Translations under genes and position numbers: made by a program
Origin: Schlesneria sp. DSM 10557
GTDB lineage: Bacteria; Planctomycetota; Planctomycetia; Planctomycetales; Planctomycetaceae
Reading direction: 5' to 3'
Length of the DNA: 64,000 nt
Assembly: GCF_041860085.1 (NCBI RefSeq)
Contig: NZ_CP124747.1
Coordinates: 4,526,001-4,590,000 of the forward strand
In this document: one piece after another, positions 27,801-37,080 of the stretch
How the letters are laid out: each line of letters starts with the position of its first letter
How positions within the stretch are numbered: the stretch's first letter is position 1
The notes under the pieces: model-generated
Seen by the model: only the letters and a program-made list of their open reading frames with translations
Database searches by the model: none
Told to the model about the DNA's origin: nothing

Positions 27801-28018
27801 GGGTGACTGCCCGTCGTCCGTCCGCACGGGAACTCGAAGTTCTCAAGGGGACGCTGGATAAGCAGCGGGCTCAATTCCAGGCCGACACCAAAGCTGCAGA
27901 GCAATTGCTTGCCTATGGCGATTCTCCCAGAGATCCCCATCTGGAGACCGCTGAGTACGCTGCCTGGACAATGCTCGCGAACCTGCTGATTAACCTTGAT
28001 GAAACCATTACGAAGTAG
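24872..28018 (+). CDS. Secreted DUF1549/DUF1553 protein with N-terminal cytochrome-c-like domain (PSCyt1-PSD1)
   Basis: About 1048 residues from the ATG at 24872, which directly precedes a signal peptide ([24 protein letters not shown]). Then follow the PSCyt1 haem-binding-like domain with CYLCHGPD (Cys50-His54), the DUF1549 domain with a second [11 protein letters not shown] motif, a beta-rich insert (~430-650, perhaps LamG-like), and the DUF1553 domain ([21 protein letters not shown] through [23 protein letters not shown]). This architecture is nearly restricted to Planctomycetes and relatives. It is normally paired with a DUF1501 gene, as here (68 bases downstream). Function is unproven; periplasmic oxidation of sugars is a common guess. 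In-frame starts at 24653 and 24755 are possible. Confidence 0.92.
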   Translation: MARSARSRSLTTFVCAATLSTLVLVSVSSVSGGDRKIEFNRDIRPILSNNCYLCHGPDKNQLQAGLRLDKPETAVAKLESGNTGIVPGDVSASAIIERITTSDPNLKMPPAESGKSVSESEIETLKAWIRQGAEYQGHWSFITPVRPEPPATRFSNHVRNEIDQFILSRLEAEGLEPSPEADKVTLIRRATIDLTGLPPTPAEVDAFLADESSQAYERLIDRLLMSPRYGEHQGRIWLDAARYGDTHGLHLDNERSMWPYREYVINAFNQNMPFNRFTVEQLAGDLIPDATVDQKVASGFNRCNVTTGEGGSIDEEVLVRYAVDRTEALSTVFLGLTLQCAVCHTHKFDPISQKEFYSLYSYFYSMADAAMDGNALLPPPILKLPSTEHTTRQQDLLNELAALQQSSATALAAATAAYVDPLAGKDLPADALSVLRLETVWVDDELPPGAQPAGDSPWRLITKGEGPVFSGEKASSRTATGLSQHFFTGANPPLKIGEGDTLFAYVYLDPANPPRAIMLQFNDGSWEHRTNWGDEDAIGFGAKNTPAKRIAGPLPKTGEWVRLEVNAADVGLPAGANLNGWAFTQFGGTCYWDKAGIVSRAAPAATDFQSQIAWEQAQQPTPSTTYPAPIQEILKLASAARTPEQQQQLRDYFLQHVNVDTRDTFAKLRTSIAENEKQRADLDAAIPATMVSADLPQPREAFILIRGAYDKKGERVERGVPAVLPPLPEGVPNNRLGLAQWLVAPEHPLTSRVVVNRYWQQFFGTGIVKTAEDFGAQGTWPSHPELLDWLATEFIRTGWDVKRMHKLMLMSGTYRQSAKVSSELLSRDPENVLLARGPRFRFDAEVIRDSILFASGLLVERAGGKSVKPYQPEGIWEAVAFVGSNTREFKPDAGESLYRRSLYTFWKRTAPPPSMSTFDAPSRENCTVRRPRTNTPLQALALMNDKQYVDAARKLAERMLREGGETPEDRLVYGFRWVTARRPSARELEVLKGTLDKQRAQFQADTKAAEQLLAYGDSPRDPHLETAEYAAWTMLANLLINLDETITK

Positions 28019-28086
28019 TTTCCGTGGCTTCGACCACGATCCGCTTCCATGAACACCTGTCACGCCGAACTCAAGAGGATTCCATT

Positions 28087-29556
28087 ATGGACCCTTTACT
28101 CGAATACAAACTGGCAATGACGCGTCGGCACTTTTTCAGTCGATCCGCAACAGGCTTGGGGGCTGCCGCATTGGCCTCCTGCATAAATCCCAGCATTTTC
28201 GCCAGTGATGTGGCCAGCGAGGGTGGTCGTGAGACTTTTGGTGTGATGCCGGCGATGCACCACGCTCCAAAGGCCAAGCGAGTCATCTGGCTGTTCATGG
28301 CAGATGGTCCTTCGCAACTGGATCTGTGGGACTACAAGCCGAAACTGGGTGAGTACTTCGATAAGGATCTTCCCGAGTCGGTTCGGAATGGTCAGCGAAT
28401 CACCACGATGACCTCGGGGCAGACGCGGTTTCCTGTTGCCCCCTCGATGTTCAAGTTTTCCCAGCATGGTCAGAGCGGTGCGTGGATCAGCGAACTGCTG
28501 CCAGAAATGGCCACGGTCGCCGACGACATCAGCATCATCAAGTCAATGAATACCGACGCGATTAACCATGATCCGGCGATTACGTTCATGACGACCGGCA
28601 GTGAGATTTCAGGCCGTCCATCGCTGGGAGCCTGGTTATCCTACGGCATCGGCAGTCCGAATCAGGATTTGCCGTCGTTCGTCGTACTCATCTCGCGACT
28701 CGCTTCGGGGGGAATGAATCAGGCGTTGTTCTCACGGATGTGGGCTTCGGGCTTTCTGCCCACCAAGCATGCCGGGGTGTCGATGCGGTCCTCGGGTGAT
28801 CCCGTGCTGTATCTGTCCAACCCTCCGGGGGTCAGTGGAGGAATCCGTCGCCAGATGCTGGACGGACTGGGGGAACTGAACCAGGAACGTCTGGCCGAAG
28901 TGGGTGATCCGGAAATTGCTGCCCGTATCGCCCAGTACGAGATGGCTTACCGTATGCAGACCTCCGTCCCGGAACTGGCCGACATCTCGAAAGAACCGAA
29001 GCATGTGCTCGAGATGTACGGGCCTGAAGTCACCCAGCCAGGTTCCTTCGCCTACAACTGTCTGCTGGCCCGACGACTGGCCGAACGAGGCGTTCGGTTT
29101 ACCCAGGTCTTCCTCCGCGGTTGGGACCATCACGGCAGCTTGCCAGGACAGATTCGCCAACTGACGAAAGTTGCGGACCAACCCTGTGCGGCGCTGATCA
29201 AGGACCTCAAGCAACGCGGGATGTTGGAAGACACCTTGCTCGTGTGGGGAGGCGAGTTTGGGCGTACCGTTTACAGCCAGGGGACCCTGACGAAAGACAA
29301 CTACGGCCGCGACCATCACCCGCGAAACTTCACAATGTGGATGGCAGGTGGGGGTGTCAAAGGGGGCCTGGTGCACGGGGAGACCGACGACTTCAGCTAC
29401 AACATTACGGAAAAACCCGTTCATGTGCATGATCTGAATGCCACGATTCTGCACCTGCTGGGCATCAATCACGAGAAGCTGACATACCGGGCACAGGGGC
29501 GGGATTTCCGTCTGACCGATGTCCATGGAAAGATCGTGACCGACATCCTGGCCTGA
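28087..29556 (+). CDS. DUF1501 protein with Tat signal
   Basis: 489 residues. The N-terminus has a twin-arginine signal ([21 protein letters not shown]), so the protein is exported folded. The rest is the DUF1501 fold of the alkaline phosphatase/sulfatase superfamily, with [21 protein letters not shown] near the start. Later come [30 protein letters not shown] and [17 protein letters not shown], which supply metal-ligand-like Asp/His residues. CAAGAGGATTCCATT precedes the ATG at 28087. It forms an operon with the DUF1549/1553 gene and ends before a strong hairpin terminator. Confidence 0.92.
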   Translation: MDPLLEYKLAMTRRHFFSRSATGLGAAALASCINPSIFASDVASEGGRETFGVMPAMHHAPKAKRVIWLFMADGPSQLDLWDYKPKLGEYFDKDLPESVRNGQRITTMTSGQTRFPVAPSMFKFSQHGQSGAWISELLPEMATVADDISIIKSMNTDAINHDPAITFMTTGSEISGRPSLGAWLSYGIGSPNQDLPSFVVLISRLASGGMNQALFSRMWASGFLPTKHAGVSMRSSGDPVLYLSNPPGVSGGIRRQMLDGLGELNQERLAEVGDPEIAARIAQYEMAYRMQTSVPELADISKEPKHVLEMYGPEVTQPGSFAYNCLLARRLAERGVRFTQVFLRGWDHHGSLPGQIRQLTKVADQPCAALIKDLKQRGMLEDTLLVWGGEFGRTVYSQGTLTKDNYGRDHHPRNFTMWMAGGGVKGGLVHGETDDFSYNITEKPVHVHDLNATILHLLGINHEKLTYRAQGRDFRLTDVHGKIVTDILA

Positions 29557-29609
29557 TCCATTGGGGCCTGAGGGACGACAAACTCGGACCCCACATATAC
29601 TGAATCAGA

Positions 29610-29656
29610 AAGACCGGCTTGATGCGGGGTAAGGGACCCCAGTCATGCCGGTCTTT
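29610..29656 (+). terminator. Terminator of the DUF1549/1553-DUF1501 operon
   Basis: AAAGACCGGC (29610-29619) pairs with GCCGGTCTTT (29647-29656), with an inner GGGGT/ACCCC stem in the loop. The plus strand continues with T residues (GGTCTTTTCG). It is ~55 bases after the DUF1501 stop. Confidence 0.85.
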
Positions 29657-29849
29657 TCGTGCGAGGAATGTTTTTTCAAACGGCGCCGCGAACCGTTCAG
29701 TCGAACGTCCCGAGTGTCACTGTCTGATATCACCGCCGAAGGTGCTTGCCCCGCGGTGGGATGACAGGACGTAGGAATGCGAAAGCCCAGTTCGCGATGG
29801 TCCGCAAATCATCCGTCAAAGAGCAATCAACAGCGCATTCAACGAAAAG

Positions 29850-29884
29850 ACCCAGGTCCTGCATCATTCCGATGAGGCCTGGGT
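29850..29884. terminator. Bidirectional hairpin terminator
   Basis: ACCCAGG (29850-29856) pairs with CCTGGGT (29878-29884), with an inner CATC/GATG stem. The plus strand continues GTTTTG and the minus strand continues CTTTTCG, so it can serve both directions. It probably ends the minus-strand SPOR-like gene whose stop is at 30129. Confidence 0.75.
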
Positions 29885-30128
29885 GTTTTGACTTTAACCA
29901 GCCCGATGGTGCTCGGATTCCCCTTCAAATGGCCCGTGCTGAATCGGGTGATCCCTTTCTCGCCTGGACCACCAGAACCGGGTCGTCCGAGGTTGCTCAC
30001 CTGGAGGAAACGTTTTGCGGCTGACGCCGTCCCGGTCGCTGTGATGACGGGGCAATCGGGGTTCGCCGAGAGCCTGGCCCGAACGTATTCGGACCTGGCG
30101 ACCGAGCAGCGTGATTGTCTTGCGATGA

Positions 30129-31232
30129 CTACTTGATCCGGGGGATTTCCATGAGTTCGGGAATCGGATCGAAGACCCACGTTTGCAGAGGGGGCAGTTT
30201 TGCGTTCGGGCGACTGTTGGGGTTCAGAAGGCTCAGCGACTTGCACTTCAGTTCGTATTCGCCCGGGGCTGTTCCTTCATAGGTGGCGTGAAACATTTCG
30301 GCGAGGCGGCGAATATCGGGATCGTTGGGCGAGTCGAAGCCGCCGATCGTCACGATCGACTGAAACTTGTCGTGATAGACATAAGACTCGAAACGTTCCC
30401 CCTTCAGGCATTCACGAATGGCATCGTTACTTTGTCGCAAGGCGTAGGTGAGTTGGGCGGCGTCTTCCCCTGCACGGACAAGATTGTAAGGGCCCGACTC
30501 TCCAATCATCTTATCGAAGCTGGCTTCCTGCCCTGTGAACTTGCTGTTACCCAGAGGAATGGCGGATTTGCCGGTGAAGGTGGCGACTTTGAGTGTGTAC
30601 TTGCGGGGGACGTTCACCAGGGCATAGTCGATCCCTGAATTCAGGTACTTGGCCATGCTATCGGGTTTCTGACGGACCACGTCACCGGCCTGGCGAAGTG
30701 GGTTGATGGTGAGAAATGCCGAAGCAAAGGGACCTTTTGTTCCATCCGAGATTCGGACGACCGCGCCTGATTTGGGGTCTGACATGAATTTGGGTTTGAA
30801 TTTCTTGATGTAAGCCAGGGTCTTTTGCGCCGGCTGATCATCGACTTTTTCATAATTACCCGCCAGAACGCAGATCATGTCTCGCTGAGCGGCAAAGACT
30901 CGCTTATCGGGATTCCCCAGGCGGTCATGTGTTTCAATTGTCTCTTTCTTGGCATCGCGCGAGAACGAATAGGCGGGGATCCCCTTGTCGCGAAGTTCGT
31001 GAACCAGTTTGCTGGCAGCCTCTTCGGCGGTCAGCCCTTCCTTCTTACGGTCTGCGTCATAAACATCGCGGAACGTGGCAACCATCACCATCCACGGGCC
31101 GTGTTTTTCCGTCAAGCGGTACTCTTTTGCGGGATCGTTTTCAATCGCGAGCAGGGACGAAAGAGGAACCAGTGTGAGGACAGAAAGGAACAGGATTCGA
31201 AGTGGGAATTGGGTAGGCACGACAGACTCCAT
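30129..31232 (-). CDS. Exported protein with SPOR-like repeats
   Basis: About 367 residues from the ATG at 31232, with a hydrophobic signal (FPLRILFLSVLTLVPLSSLLAIEND). I do not recognise a full-length family. Two stretches resemble SPOR domains: EKHGPWMVMVATFRD with following helices to GIPAYSFSR, and KYTLKVATFTGKS followed by AAQLTYALRQSNDAIRECLKGERFESYVYHDKFQSIVTIGGF. SPOR domains bind denuded peptidoglycan glycans; this assignment is by pattern only. The frame is open upstream to 31367, but the signal peptide fits the 31232 start. It stands alone, ended by the hairpin at 29850-29884. Confidence 0.7.
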   Translation of the reverse strand: MESVVPTQFPLRILFLSVLTLVPLSSLLAIENDPAKEYRLTEKHGPWMVMVATFRDVYDADRKKEGLTAEEAASKLVHELRDKGIPAYSFSRDAKKETIETHDRLGNPDKRVFAAQRDMICVLAGNYEKVDDQPAQKTLAYIKKFKPKFMSDPKSGAVVRISDGTKGPFASAFLTINPLRQAGDVVRQKPDSMAKYLNSGIDYALVNVPRKYTLKVATFTGKSAIPLGNSKFTGQEASFDKMIGESGPYNLVRAGEDAAQLTYALRQSNDAIRECLKGERFESYVYHDKFQSIVTIGGFDSPNDPDIRRLAEMFHATYEGTAPGEYELKCKSLSLLNPNSRPNAKLPPLQTWVFDPIPELMEIPRIK

Positions 31233-31665
31233 TCTGACTGGATTGCACGTAACGACTTGAAATGAGAGGTGACAGACCTGATCGCGGTATCGTCGCAGCC
31301 CGTCGTATCTACGACACCGATCGTAGTAACAAAGTCCGCGACCAATAAACTTGAGGGGAGATTTCAAATTCGTGTGGGCGGGAACGTATCAGCAACCATT
31401 TTTTGTGTCCAGAGGCAGTTTTTTCCGGTCTTGGCACGCCTCGTGCGTAATCCCGGTTTGACCAGTCTCAGTTGTAAAACGTTCTCATCTGACCTGGGTA
31501 CAAGACACCATTTTGCCTCGTACCTTTCCGGCCAAATCAGATCGAATCAACTCGACAAAGGGAGAATTCTGCTGCCATGGATGGCTCAGCTCGTCCCTTT
31601 GTAAGAATGTCCGTCGGCTGGCGGCAGAAATTGGCAGATTTACAAAAGGCACGGAGGCCGAATAC
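31233..31665. other. Divergent promoter region
   Basis: It separates the minus-strand SPOR-like gene and the plus-strand thioredoxin-protease gene. I see no gene and no clear operator. Confidence 0.4.
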
Positions 31666-33378
31666 ATGCAGCATCGAGTTTCTCTGCGCGGTCGTGCGAC
31701 CGCTTCGCTCTGGACAATGCTCGTTGCAACTCTCCTGGTGGTGGTCGCGTGCAGTTGGATTACGGCGACCAGCATCTCTGCTCAGGCCGCAGACCCCAAC
31801 AATATTCTCCTGGACTTCTCGGCCAAGTGGTGTGGCCCGTGTCAGCAGATGAGTCCCATCGTTTCCAAGCTTGAACGTCAGGGTTACTCCATCCGTCAGG
31901 TGGATATCGACGTGGAAAAGGGACTCGCAGAGAAGTACCACATCGAGAGCATCCCCTGCTTCGTGCTGATTGCCAACGGTCGCGAGATCAGCCGTATCAA
32001 TGGGATGACTGATGAGAAAAAGCTGAAAAGCATGCTCATGATGTTGCCCAAGCAGAATGGCGATGACGCGATGGCCAGCCTTCCCCCCTCCCGGAAGGGT
32101 CAGGCTTTGCCCGAAACGAAGGGGGAATCCCGTTCAGGTGACGACAAGAAGCTGTTTCCAAAGATTGCTCCCCTGTTCTCTAAGTCCAAGGGCCCTAAGA
32201 AAGCTCCTGCAGATGAGCCCGAAACCTTTCGACTCCAGAACGCCGACGCCTCGCCGAAAATGGATCAGATTTCCCGTGAAGCGTTTGCTGCCAGTACGCG
32301 GATTCGGGTCCTGGACGGGTCGCACATCCACTACGGCTCAGGGACGGTGATCGAAAGCAAGCCCGGCCGGGCGATCATTCTTAGCTGCGGTCACATTCTG
32401 CGGAACCTGGGAAAGAAGGCGGTCATCGAAGTTGACCTGTTCCCCGAGCCCAACACCAAGCCGCAGGTCGCCGTGGCAGAAATCATTGATTATGACCTCG
32501 ACGCGGATGTCGGTCTGCTGTCGATTCCCTGCGACAATCGTCTGCCCGTGGTCAAACTCGGTTTTGGGCCCGGTGTTCCCCAGGTCGAAGACCGTGTCTT
32601 CAGCATCGGCTGTGGCGGTGGAAAGCTTCCTTCGCTGGAAGAGCACGTGGTGACCGGGATCAATAGTGTGGTGGGTCCTGACAACATCGAATGCACCGGG
32701 ATACCAGAACAGGGTCGCTCGGGGGGAGGCTTGTTTCTGGGGCGCGAGCAAGTCGGAATCTGTATCTTCGCTGATGCGAATTACAAACGAGGCATCTATG
32801 CCGGGATGAAGCCGGTTGCCCAGATGCTGGCAAAGGCGAAGCTGGGGCATCTGGTACCGAAAGGCATGGTCAAAGAGGCAGAGGCACAGGAAGAGATCGC
32901 TGCCGTCGCTCCGGAAGACGAAGAGCCGCTCCTGGGAAGTCCTGAGGAGATTGAGCCGGAAGGGGCCGAGCACGAGGGGGATATTGCCGGCGAGATGCTC
33001 GCCGAGGCACTGCGCGATTCTGCTCCCGGTTCCTCGTTACCGGGCGCAGCGGGTGACTATGTCGATGCCGAAATCGTATGCATCATTCGTCCCAAGCAGC
33101 CTGGAGTCGCCAGTCGGGTCGTCATCGTCAATCAGGCCAGCACCCGCTTCGTTGACGACCTGCTGCACGAATCGACCAGCAACCCCCGTCCGACGGCTGT
33201 TGCCGCCAGCAACAAGTCGAAGACCAAGGCCCCCATTCGAAGGACAAACGCTGTCGCTTCGAATACGGCATCGCAGCGTGCGACGACGCGAAAAGGGCCT
33301 GTCGCCACAGCAGACATGTCGCGGCCTCAGCGGAATTTTGAAACCTCATTCGAGGCTCGCAGAGGAAGCCGCAACTAA
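31666..33378 (+). CDS. Secreted thioredoxin-trypsin-like protease fusion
   Basis: 570 residues, starting at an ATG nine bases after GGAGG. A signal peptide or membrane anchor (residues ~13-42) is followed by a thioredoxin domain with the active site WCGPC (55-59) and cis-Pro loop ESIPCF. After a charged linker comes a trypsin-like domain (~205-385). Its candidate triad is His243 (LSCGHIL), Asp near 281 (DLDADVGLLSI) and Ser352 (EQGRSGGGLFLG), so the protease part may be active. The C-terminal ~180 residues are low in complexity, with an acidic then a basic tail. A thioredoxin and a serine protease in one exported protein suggests envelope protein quality control; this role is inferred. Confidence 0.85.
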   Translation: MQHRVSLRGRATASLWTMLVATLLVVVACSWITATSISAQAADPNNILLDFSAKWCGPCQQMSPIVSKLERQGYSIRQVDIDVEKGLAEKYHIESIPCFVLIANGREISRINGMTDEKKLKSMLMMLPKQNGDDAMASLPPSRKGQALPETKGESRSGDDKKLFPKIAPLFSKSKGPKKAPADEPETFRLQNADASPKMDQISREAFAASTRIRVLDGSHIHYGSGTVIESKPGRAIILSCGHILRNLGKKAVIEVDLFPEPNTKPQVAVAEIIDYDLDADVGLLSIPCDNRLPVVKLGFGPGVPQVEDRVFSIGCGGGKLPSLEEHVVTGINSVVGPDNIECTGIPEQGRSGGGLFLGREQVGICIFADANYKRGIYAGMKPVAQMLAKAKLGHLVPKGMVKEAEAQEEIAAVAPEDEEPLLGSPEEIEPEGAEHEGDIAGEMLAEALRDSAPGSSLPGAAGDYVDAEIVCIIRPKQPGVASRVVIVNQASTRFVDDLLHESTSNPRPTAVAASNKSKTKAPIRRTNAVASNTASQRATTRKGPVATADMSRPQRNFETSFEARRGSRN

Positions 33379-34029
33379 AGGTCGATCGCTGTACAACTCG
33401 AGACAACCTAACTCGAGACCGCACACCGACCCGCCATGGGTCTCGTAACGGATGTCTTGGATGAGTTGGCGGTGACTCGTCAGACGGTTGAGACCGTCTC
33501 TTCCGCAGCATGTCGTTTTGAACGGCAAGTGATGACACTTCCCACGAATGTCAGGGTGGAGTGAGCGACGCTTCACACATCCGTGCAGTGAAACAAAACG
33601 AAACTCGCGTTCATGACGGACCTGGTTCACGACCGTTGAGCGCGGAGAGGAATGGTTCGAACCGACTTTGGTCACGGACCCCGCGTATGCGGCATCGCCA
33701 CTGGCAAGGTGTGGCCGCGCAAATCTCCCGCTCGAAATCGCACCAGGGGACTCGCCACCGGGCCACTCAGCCCAGGGCACTCAACACCGTGGCGAGGGCA
33801 ATCGGTGTCGCCCGGGATGCGCGCCCCCCCCCGCACGGAAGATGGCCGTCCTGGCGTCCTTGTCTCATCCGGCTCACGATCAGGCGATCGGGTGGAAGGT
33901 CATCGCCACTCTTCAAAGCCCCTCTCGGGATAATTCCGGCCGCTGCTCCCACGCGGATATCGGAGCCAGGGAATCCCACTCCACCAGCACTTCTGCTGCC
34001 TCGATTTGACTTCAACCACCATCATGCCT
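33379..34029. other. Intergenic gap before the ars operon
   Basis: No gene is supported. It contains a direct repeat AACTCGAGAC at 33395-33404 and 33410-33419. A hairpin AGACGGT/ACCGTCT at 33482-33499 may end the upstream gene. A run of C residues lies near 33826. Confidence 0.45.
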
Positions 34030-34052
34030 ATCGTTAAACGTCGATTTACGAT
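34030..34052 (+). promoter_or_regulatory. ArsR operator-like palindrome
   Basis: A 23-bp imperfect palindrome, nine of eleven base pairs matching, with outer arms ATCGT (34030-34034) and ACGAT (34048-34052). It ends 13 bases before the arsR start. Position and symmetry fit autoregulation by the ArsR dimer. Confidence 0.65.
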
Positions 34053-34065
34053 TTAGGAGCGAGGT

Positions 34066-34392
34066 ATGACGGGTCGAGATCTCCAGCGGACTTGTGAAAC
34101 TGGCGACGTACCCTTGCCGGAGGACGCATCGGCGTCGCAGCTTGCGGGCCTTGCCTGGGCGATCGCTCATCCGGCACGGGTCCGGATTGTGCGATTGCTG
34201 GCCAGTCGAAAGTCGTGTGTCTGTGGCGAGATCGTCGATCAACTTCCCCTCGCACAATCCACTGTGTCGCAGCATTTGAAAATTCTCAAAGCCTCGGGTC
34301 TGATTGAGGGCGAAGTGGATGGCCCGAAAGTTTGCTACTGTATCAATCCCGCAAAGCTGGAGGAGCTGAAGTCCCTGGTCGGGAACCTTTGA
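34066..34392 (+). CDS. arsR: ArsR-family transcriptional repressor
   Basis: A 108-residue winged-helix repressor. The recognition region reads LPLAQSTVSQHLKILKASGLI, and the sensor motif SCVCGEI just before it matches the ELCVCDL-type As(III)/Sb(III) site of ArsR. Metalloid binding to these cysteines normally releases the DNA. GGAGCGAGGT precedes the ATG, and a palindrome lies just upstream. It heads the arsR-arsD-arsA gene set; arsD begins 138 bases later. Confidence 0.93.
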   Translation: MTGRDLQRTCETGDVPLPEDASASQLAGLAWAIAHPARVRIVRLLASRKSCVCGEIVDQLPLAQSTVSQHLKILKASGLIEGEVDGPKVCYCINPAKLEELKSLVGNL

Positions 34393-34530
34393 TTTCCCCC
34401 CGCACGACCTGCCGGTCAGAGGAACATGGCCTGCCGAGGGACGGGGCCTTCCCGCTCGTTCCCTGTGAAAAGCGGGACCTGATGTCGAGTCTTCTTTTTC
34501 CTGACAGAAACATCCAACAGAAAGAACATC

Positions 34531-34968
34531 ATGAAGGTCGTTCAGGTTTACGACAAGCCGATGTGCTGTTCGACAGGTGTCTGCGGCCCTCAAGTGGACC
34601 CGGCACTCGCTCGATTTGCAGCGGATCTGGATTGGCTGAAATCGCAGGGACATCAGGTCGAGCGATTCAATCTGGGGCAGCAACCCCAGGCCTTCATTGA
34701 TAACCCATCTGTCCATCAGGTTTTGTCGACAGAGGGGACCGAAAGCTTACCTCTGATCCTGATTGACGGACAAATCGTCAGTCGCGCCACCTTCCCCGAT
34801 CGCCTCGTGCTGGCAGGCTGGACTGATTCCGCTGTGCCGGTAACTCCGTCAGGCAGTTGTTGTGGCGGTGCAGCGGCCTCGTCCGCGAGTTCCTGCTGCT
34901 CAGAACCGAAGTCGGCCAACCCATTGAACGTTCTGAGTTGTGGTGACACGGATTCGAAGTGCTGTTAA
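34531..34968 (+). CDS. arsD: Arsenite metallochaperone ArsD
   Basis: 145 residues. ArsD passes As(III) to the ArsA ATPase. The essential cysteines are present as Cys12-Cys13 and Cys18 in KPMCCSTGVCG. The C-terminus has extra vicinal pairs (SCCGG, SCCSE, KCC), as in other ArsD proteins. The thioredoxin-like core is of normal length. It ends 14 bases before arsA, so the two are surely co-transcribed. Confidence 0.95.
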   Translation: MKVVQVYDKPMCCSTGVCGPQVDPALARFAADLDWLKSQGHQVERFNLGQQPQAFIDNPSVHQVLSTEGTESLPLILIDGQIVSRATFPDRLVLAGWTDSAVPVTPSGSCCGGAAASSASSCCSEPKSANPLNVLSCGDTDSKCC

Positions 34969-34982
34969 GGAAGTCAACGAGC

Positions 34983-36776
34983 ATGACATTTCTCCAAGCG
35001 CCGACCCGCATCTTATTCTTCACCGGAAAAGGAGGAGTTGGCAAGACCACCTCCGCATGTGCTGCGGCCGTACGGCTGGCCGATACAGGGAAACGCGTCC
35101 TGCTCGTTTCCACAGACCCGGCCTCCAATCTCGATGATGTGCTGGGCGTGTCCCTTCATCCGCGTCCCACTCCCGTGCCGGAAGTGCCGGGGTTGTCTGC
35201 GATGAACCTCGACCCACAGCAGTCCGCTGCCGAATATCGTGAGCGGATGGTGGGGCCCTATCGAAATCTGCTTCCCGCGGCTGCAATTACGAGCATGGAA
35301 GAGCAGTTCTCGGGATCATGCACGGTGGAGATTGCCGCCTTCGACGAGTTCGCTCGCCTGTTAGGTGATTCCCGCATGACGGCGGAGTTTGACCACGTCA
35401 TTTTTGATACGGCCCCGACGGGTCATACGTTGCGATTGCTCACGCTTCCTTCTGCGTGGTCTGGTTTCATGGAGTCGAACACGACGGGAACTTCGTGCAT
35501 CGGTCCGCTGGCGGGGCTGCAAGCACAGCAGCAACTTTACCGCGACACGGTCGACGCACTGGGTGACTCGACCACGACGACAATCGTACTGGTGACTCGA
35601 CCCGAGCAAGCGGCGCTCAAGGAAGCGGCTCGCACGAGTGAGGAACTGGCTGCCCTCGGTGTCAGGAACCAGCGACTGCTGGTTAACGGGCTGTTCCAGG
35701 CTTCGGATCCCTCGGATCAACTCGCTCTTGCGTTGCAGCGGCGGGGTGAGTCCGCGATGGAGGAAATGCCTGCGGTCCTGCGCCAGCTACCTCAGACGGT
35801 CGTGCCGCTGGGATCGCAAGGGGTACTGGGTGTTGAGGCGCTCCGCCGCTTTGGAACCAGTCATCCGGGAGACGAGCGACTCGACGCACCCCCTGCTCTG
35901 GCGAAGGAGGTGCCGGTCGGACTGGGTGCCCTGACAGCGAGCCTGGCAGACGCGGGACATGGCGTCATTCTCACCATGGGAAAAGGGGGCGTCGGAAAAA
36001 CGACGATTGCGGCGGCGATTGCCGTCAGTCTTGCAGAGCGGGGGCTGCGGGTCCACTTGACGACGACCGATCCCGCAGCCCACATTGCTGCGACGCTGGC
36101 CAGCGAATCGCTTGAAAACTTGACTGTCGGCCGGGTCGATCCCACTGCGGAGACTGCGCGTTATCAAGACGAGGTGATGCAGACCGCCGGTTCCAGTCTG
36201 GATGAACGAGGGAAAGAACTTCTTGCCGAGGATCTGCGGTCACCCTGTACAGAAGAAATCGCTGTCTTCCGTGCTTTCGCCGCAGCGGTGGCAGAAGGAA
36301 CCGACCGATTCGTCGTTCTGGACACGGCTCCGACCGGTCACACTGTCTTGTTGCTGGATGCGGCCCTTGCTTACCACCGCGAGGTGCTGCGACAGGCCGA
36401 TCAAATGCCAGAAGCGGTCCAGCAGCTTTTGCCCCGCTTGAGAGATCCCGCTTTCACGCGAGTCTTGATCGTGACTCTTCCCGAAGCCACGCCCGTGCAT
36501 GAAGCGGCACAACTCCAGCACGATCTGCAACGCGCCCAGATCGAGCCCTTCGCCTGGGTCATCAATCAAAGCCTGCTGCCCCTCACTGTCACAGACCCGG
36601 TTTTGAGTCGTCGGCGGGCGCATGAGACGACCTTTGTGAATGAAGTCATCACACGCCATAGCGAACGTGTGGTGCTCGTTCCCTGGCAGCAGCAGCCCCC
36701 GGTTGGAATCAGGGCACTCAGGGGACTGGCGGAGATGGGCCGGGTGTCCGCCGACGCCGGGCAACTGAAAGAGTGA
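34983..36776 (+). CDS. arsA: Arsenite efflux ATPase subunit ArsA
   Basis: A 597-residue protein with two P-loop halves: FTGKGGVGKTT (~13-23) and TMGKGGVGKTT (~331-341). The DTAPTGHTLRLL signature is present in both halves (the second as DTAPTGHTVLLL). The three metalloid-binding cysteines sit at Cys113, Cys172 and Cys422, the same positions as in the well-studied plasmid R773 protein. ArsA normally drives the ArsB or Acr3 permease, but neither is found in the window. AAGGAAG precedes the ATG at 34983. The next gene is convergent. Confidence 0.95.
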   Translation: MTFLQAPTRILFFTGKGGVGKTTSACAAAVRLADTGKRVLLVSTDPASNLDDVLGVSLHPRPTPVPEVPGLSAMNLDPQQSAAEYRERMVGPYRNLLPAAAITSMEEQFSGSCTVEIAAFDEFARLLGDSRMTAEFDHVIFDTAPTGHTLRLLTLPSAWSGFMESNTTGTSCIGPLAGLQAQQQLYRDTVDALGDSTTTTIVLVTRPEQAALKEAARTSEELAALGVRNQRLLVNGLFQASDPSDQLALALQRRGESAMEEMPAVLRQLPQTVVPLGSQGVLGVEALRRFGTSHPGDERLDAPPALAKEVPVGLGALTASLADAGHGVILTMGKGGVGKTTIAAAIAVSLAERGLRVHLTTTDPAAHIAATLASESLENLTVGRVDPTAETARYQDEVMQTAGSSLDERGKELLAEDLRSPCTEEIAVFRAFAAAVAEGTDRFVVLDTAPTGHTVLLLDAALAYHREVLRQADQMPEAVQQLLPRLRDPAFTRVLIVTLPEATPVHEAAQLQHDLQRAQIEPFAWVINQSLLPLTVTDPVLSRRRAHETTFVNEVITRHSERVVLVPWQQQPPVGIRALRGLAEMGRVSADAGQLKE

Positions 36777-37080
36777 TGCTGTAGGAAGAACGCGACGGGA
36801 CCGTTGCCTGGAAATCCTTGTCGGCCGGAGAGCCACTTTAAAAAATGGATGCAGCCATTCGGAGGATCTGAGCGACCGAAACCGTCACCTGACGAACCGA
36901 CTCGGTGACGTCGATCGGGTCTGACCTCATCAACGAAAAACCCCTCGCTCTCGAGATGAGGAGCGAGGGGAAAGAAGACACCATTAGGGGGGATTGGAGA
37001 GCCCCCCCCCGGCAGCCTGTGGGATTCCTGCTGGACGCAGGTGCTGTCCCTCAAGAGCCGCAGTCCGCGTCGACGGAGAC
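36777..37080. other. Convergent intergenic region after arsA
   Basis: It holds the minus-strand terminator at 36941-36970 and a run of about ten C residues near 37004. No permease gene or fragment is seen. Confidence 0.5.
36941..36970 (-). terminator. Terminator of the Gly-rich protein gene
   Basis: CCCCTCGCTC (36941-36950) and GAGCGAGGGG (36961-36970) form a perfect 10-bp stem with a 10-base loop. The minus strand continues TTTTTCG. It is ~110 bases after the stop at 37081. Confidence 0.85.

Larger units (their letters stand above)
29557..30128. other. Convergent intergenic region with two hairpin terminators
   Basis: It holds the DUF1501 terminator (29610-29656) and a bidirectional terminator (29850-29884). 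No gene is supported between them. Confidence 0.55.

Noticed and set aside
27050-28063. Minus-strand open frame of 337 codons
   Set aside because: It lies fully antisense to the well-supported DUF1553 gene and has no family-like sequence; it is a by-product of codon bias.
33561-34037. Small gene before arsR
   Set aside because: Arg/Pro/Gly-rich translation typical of non-coding G+C-rich DNA; three frames are open at once.
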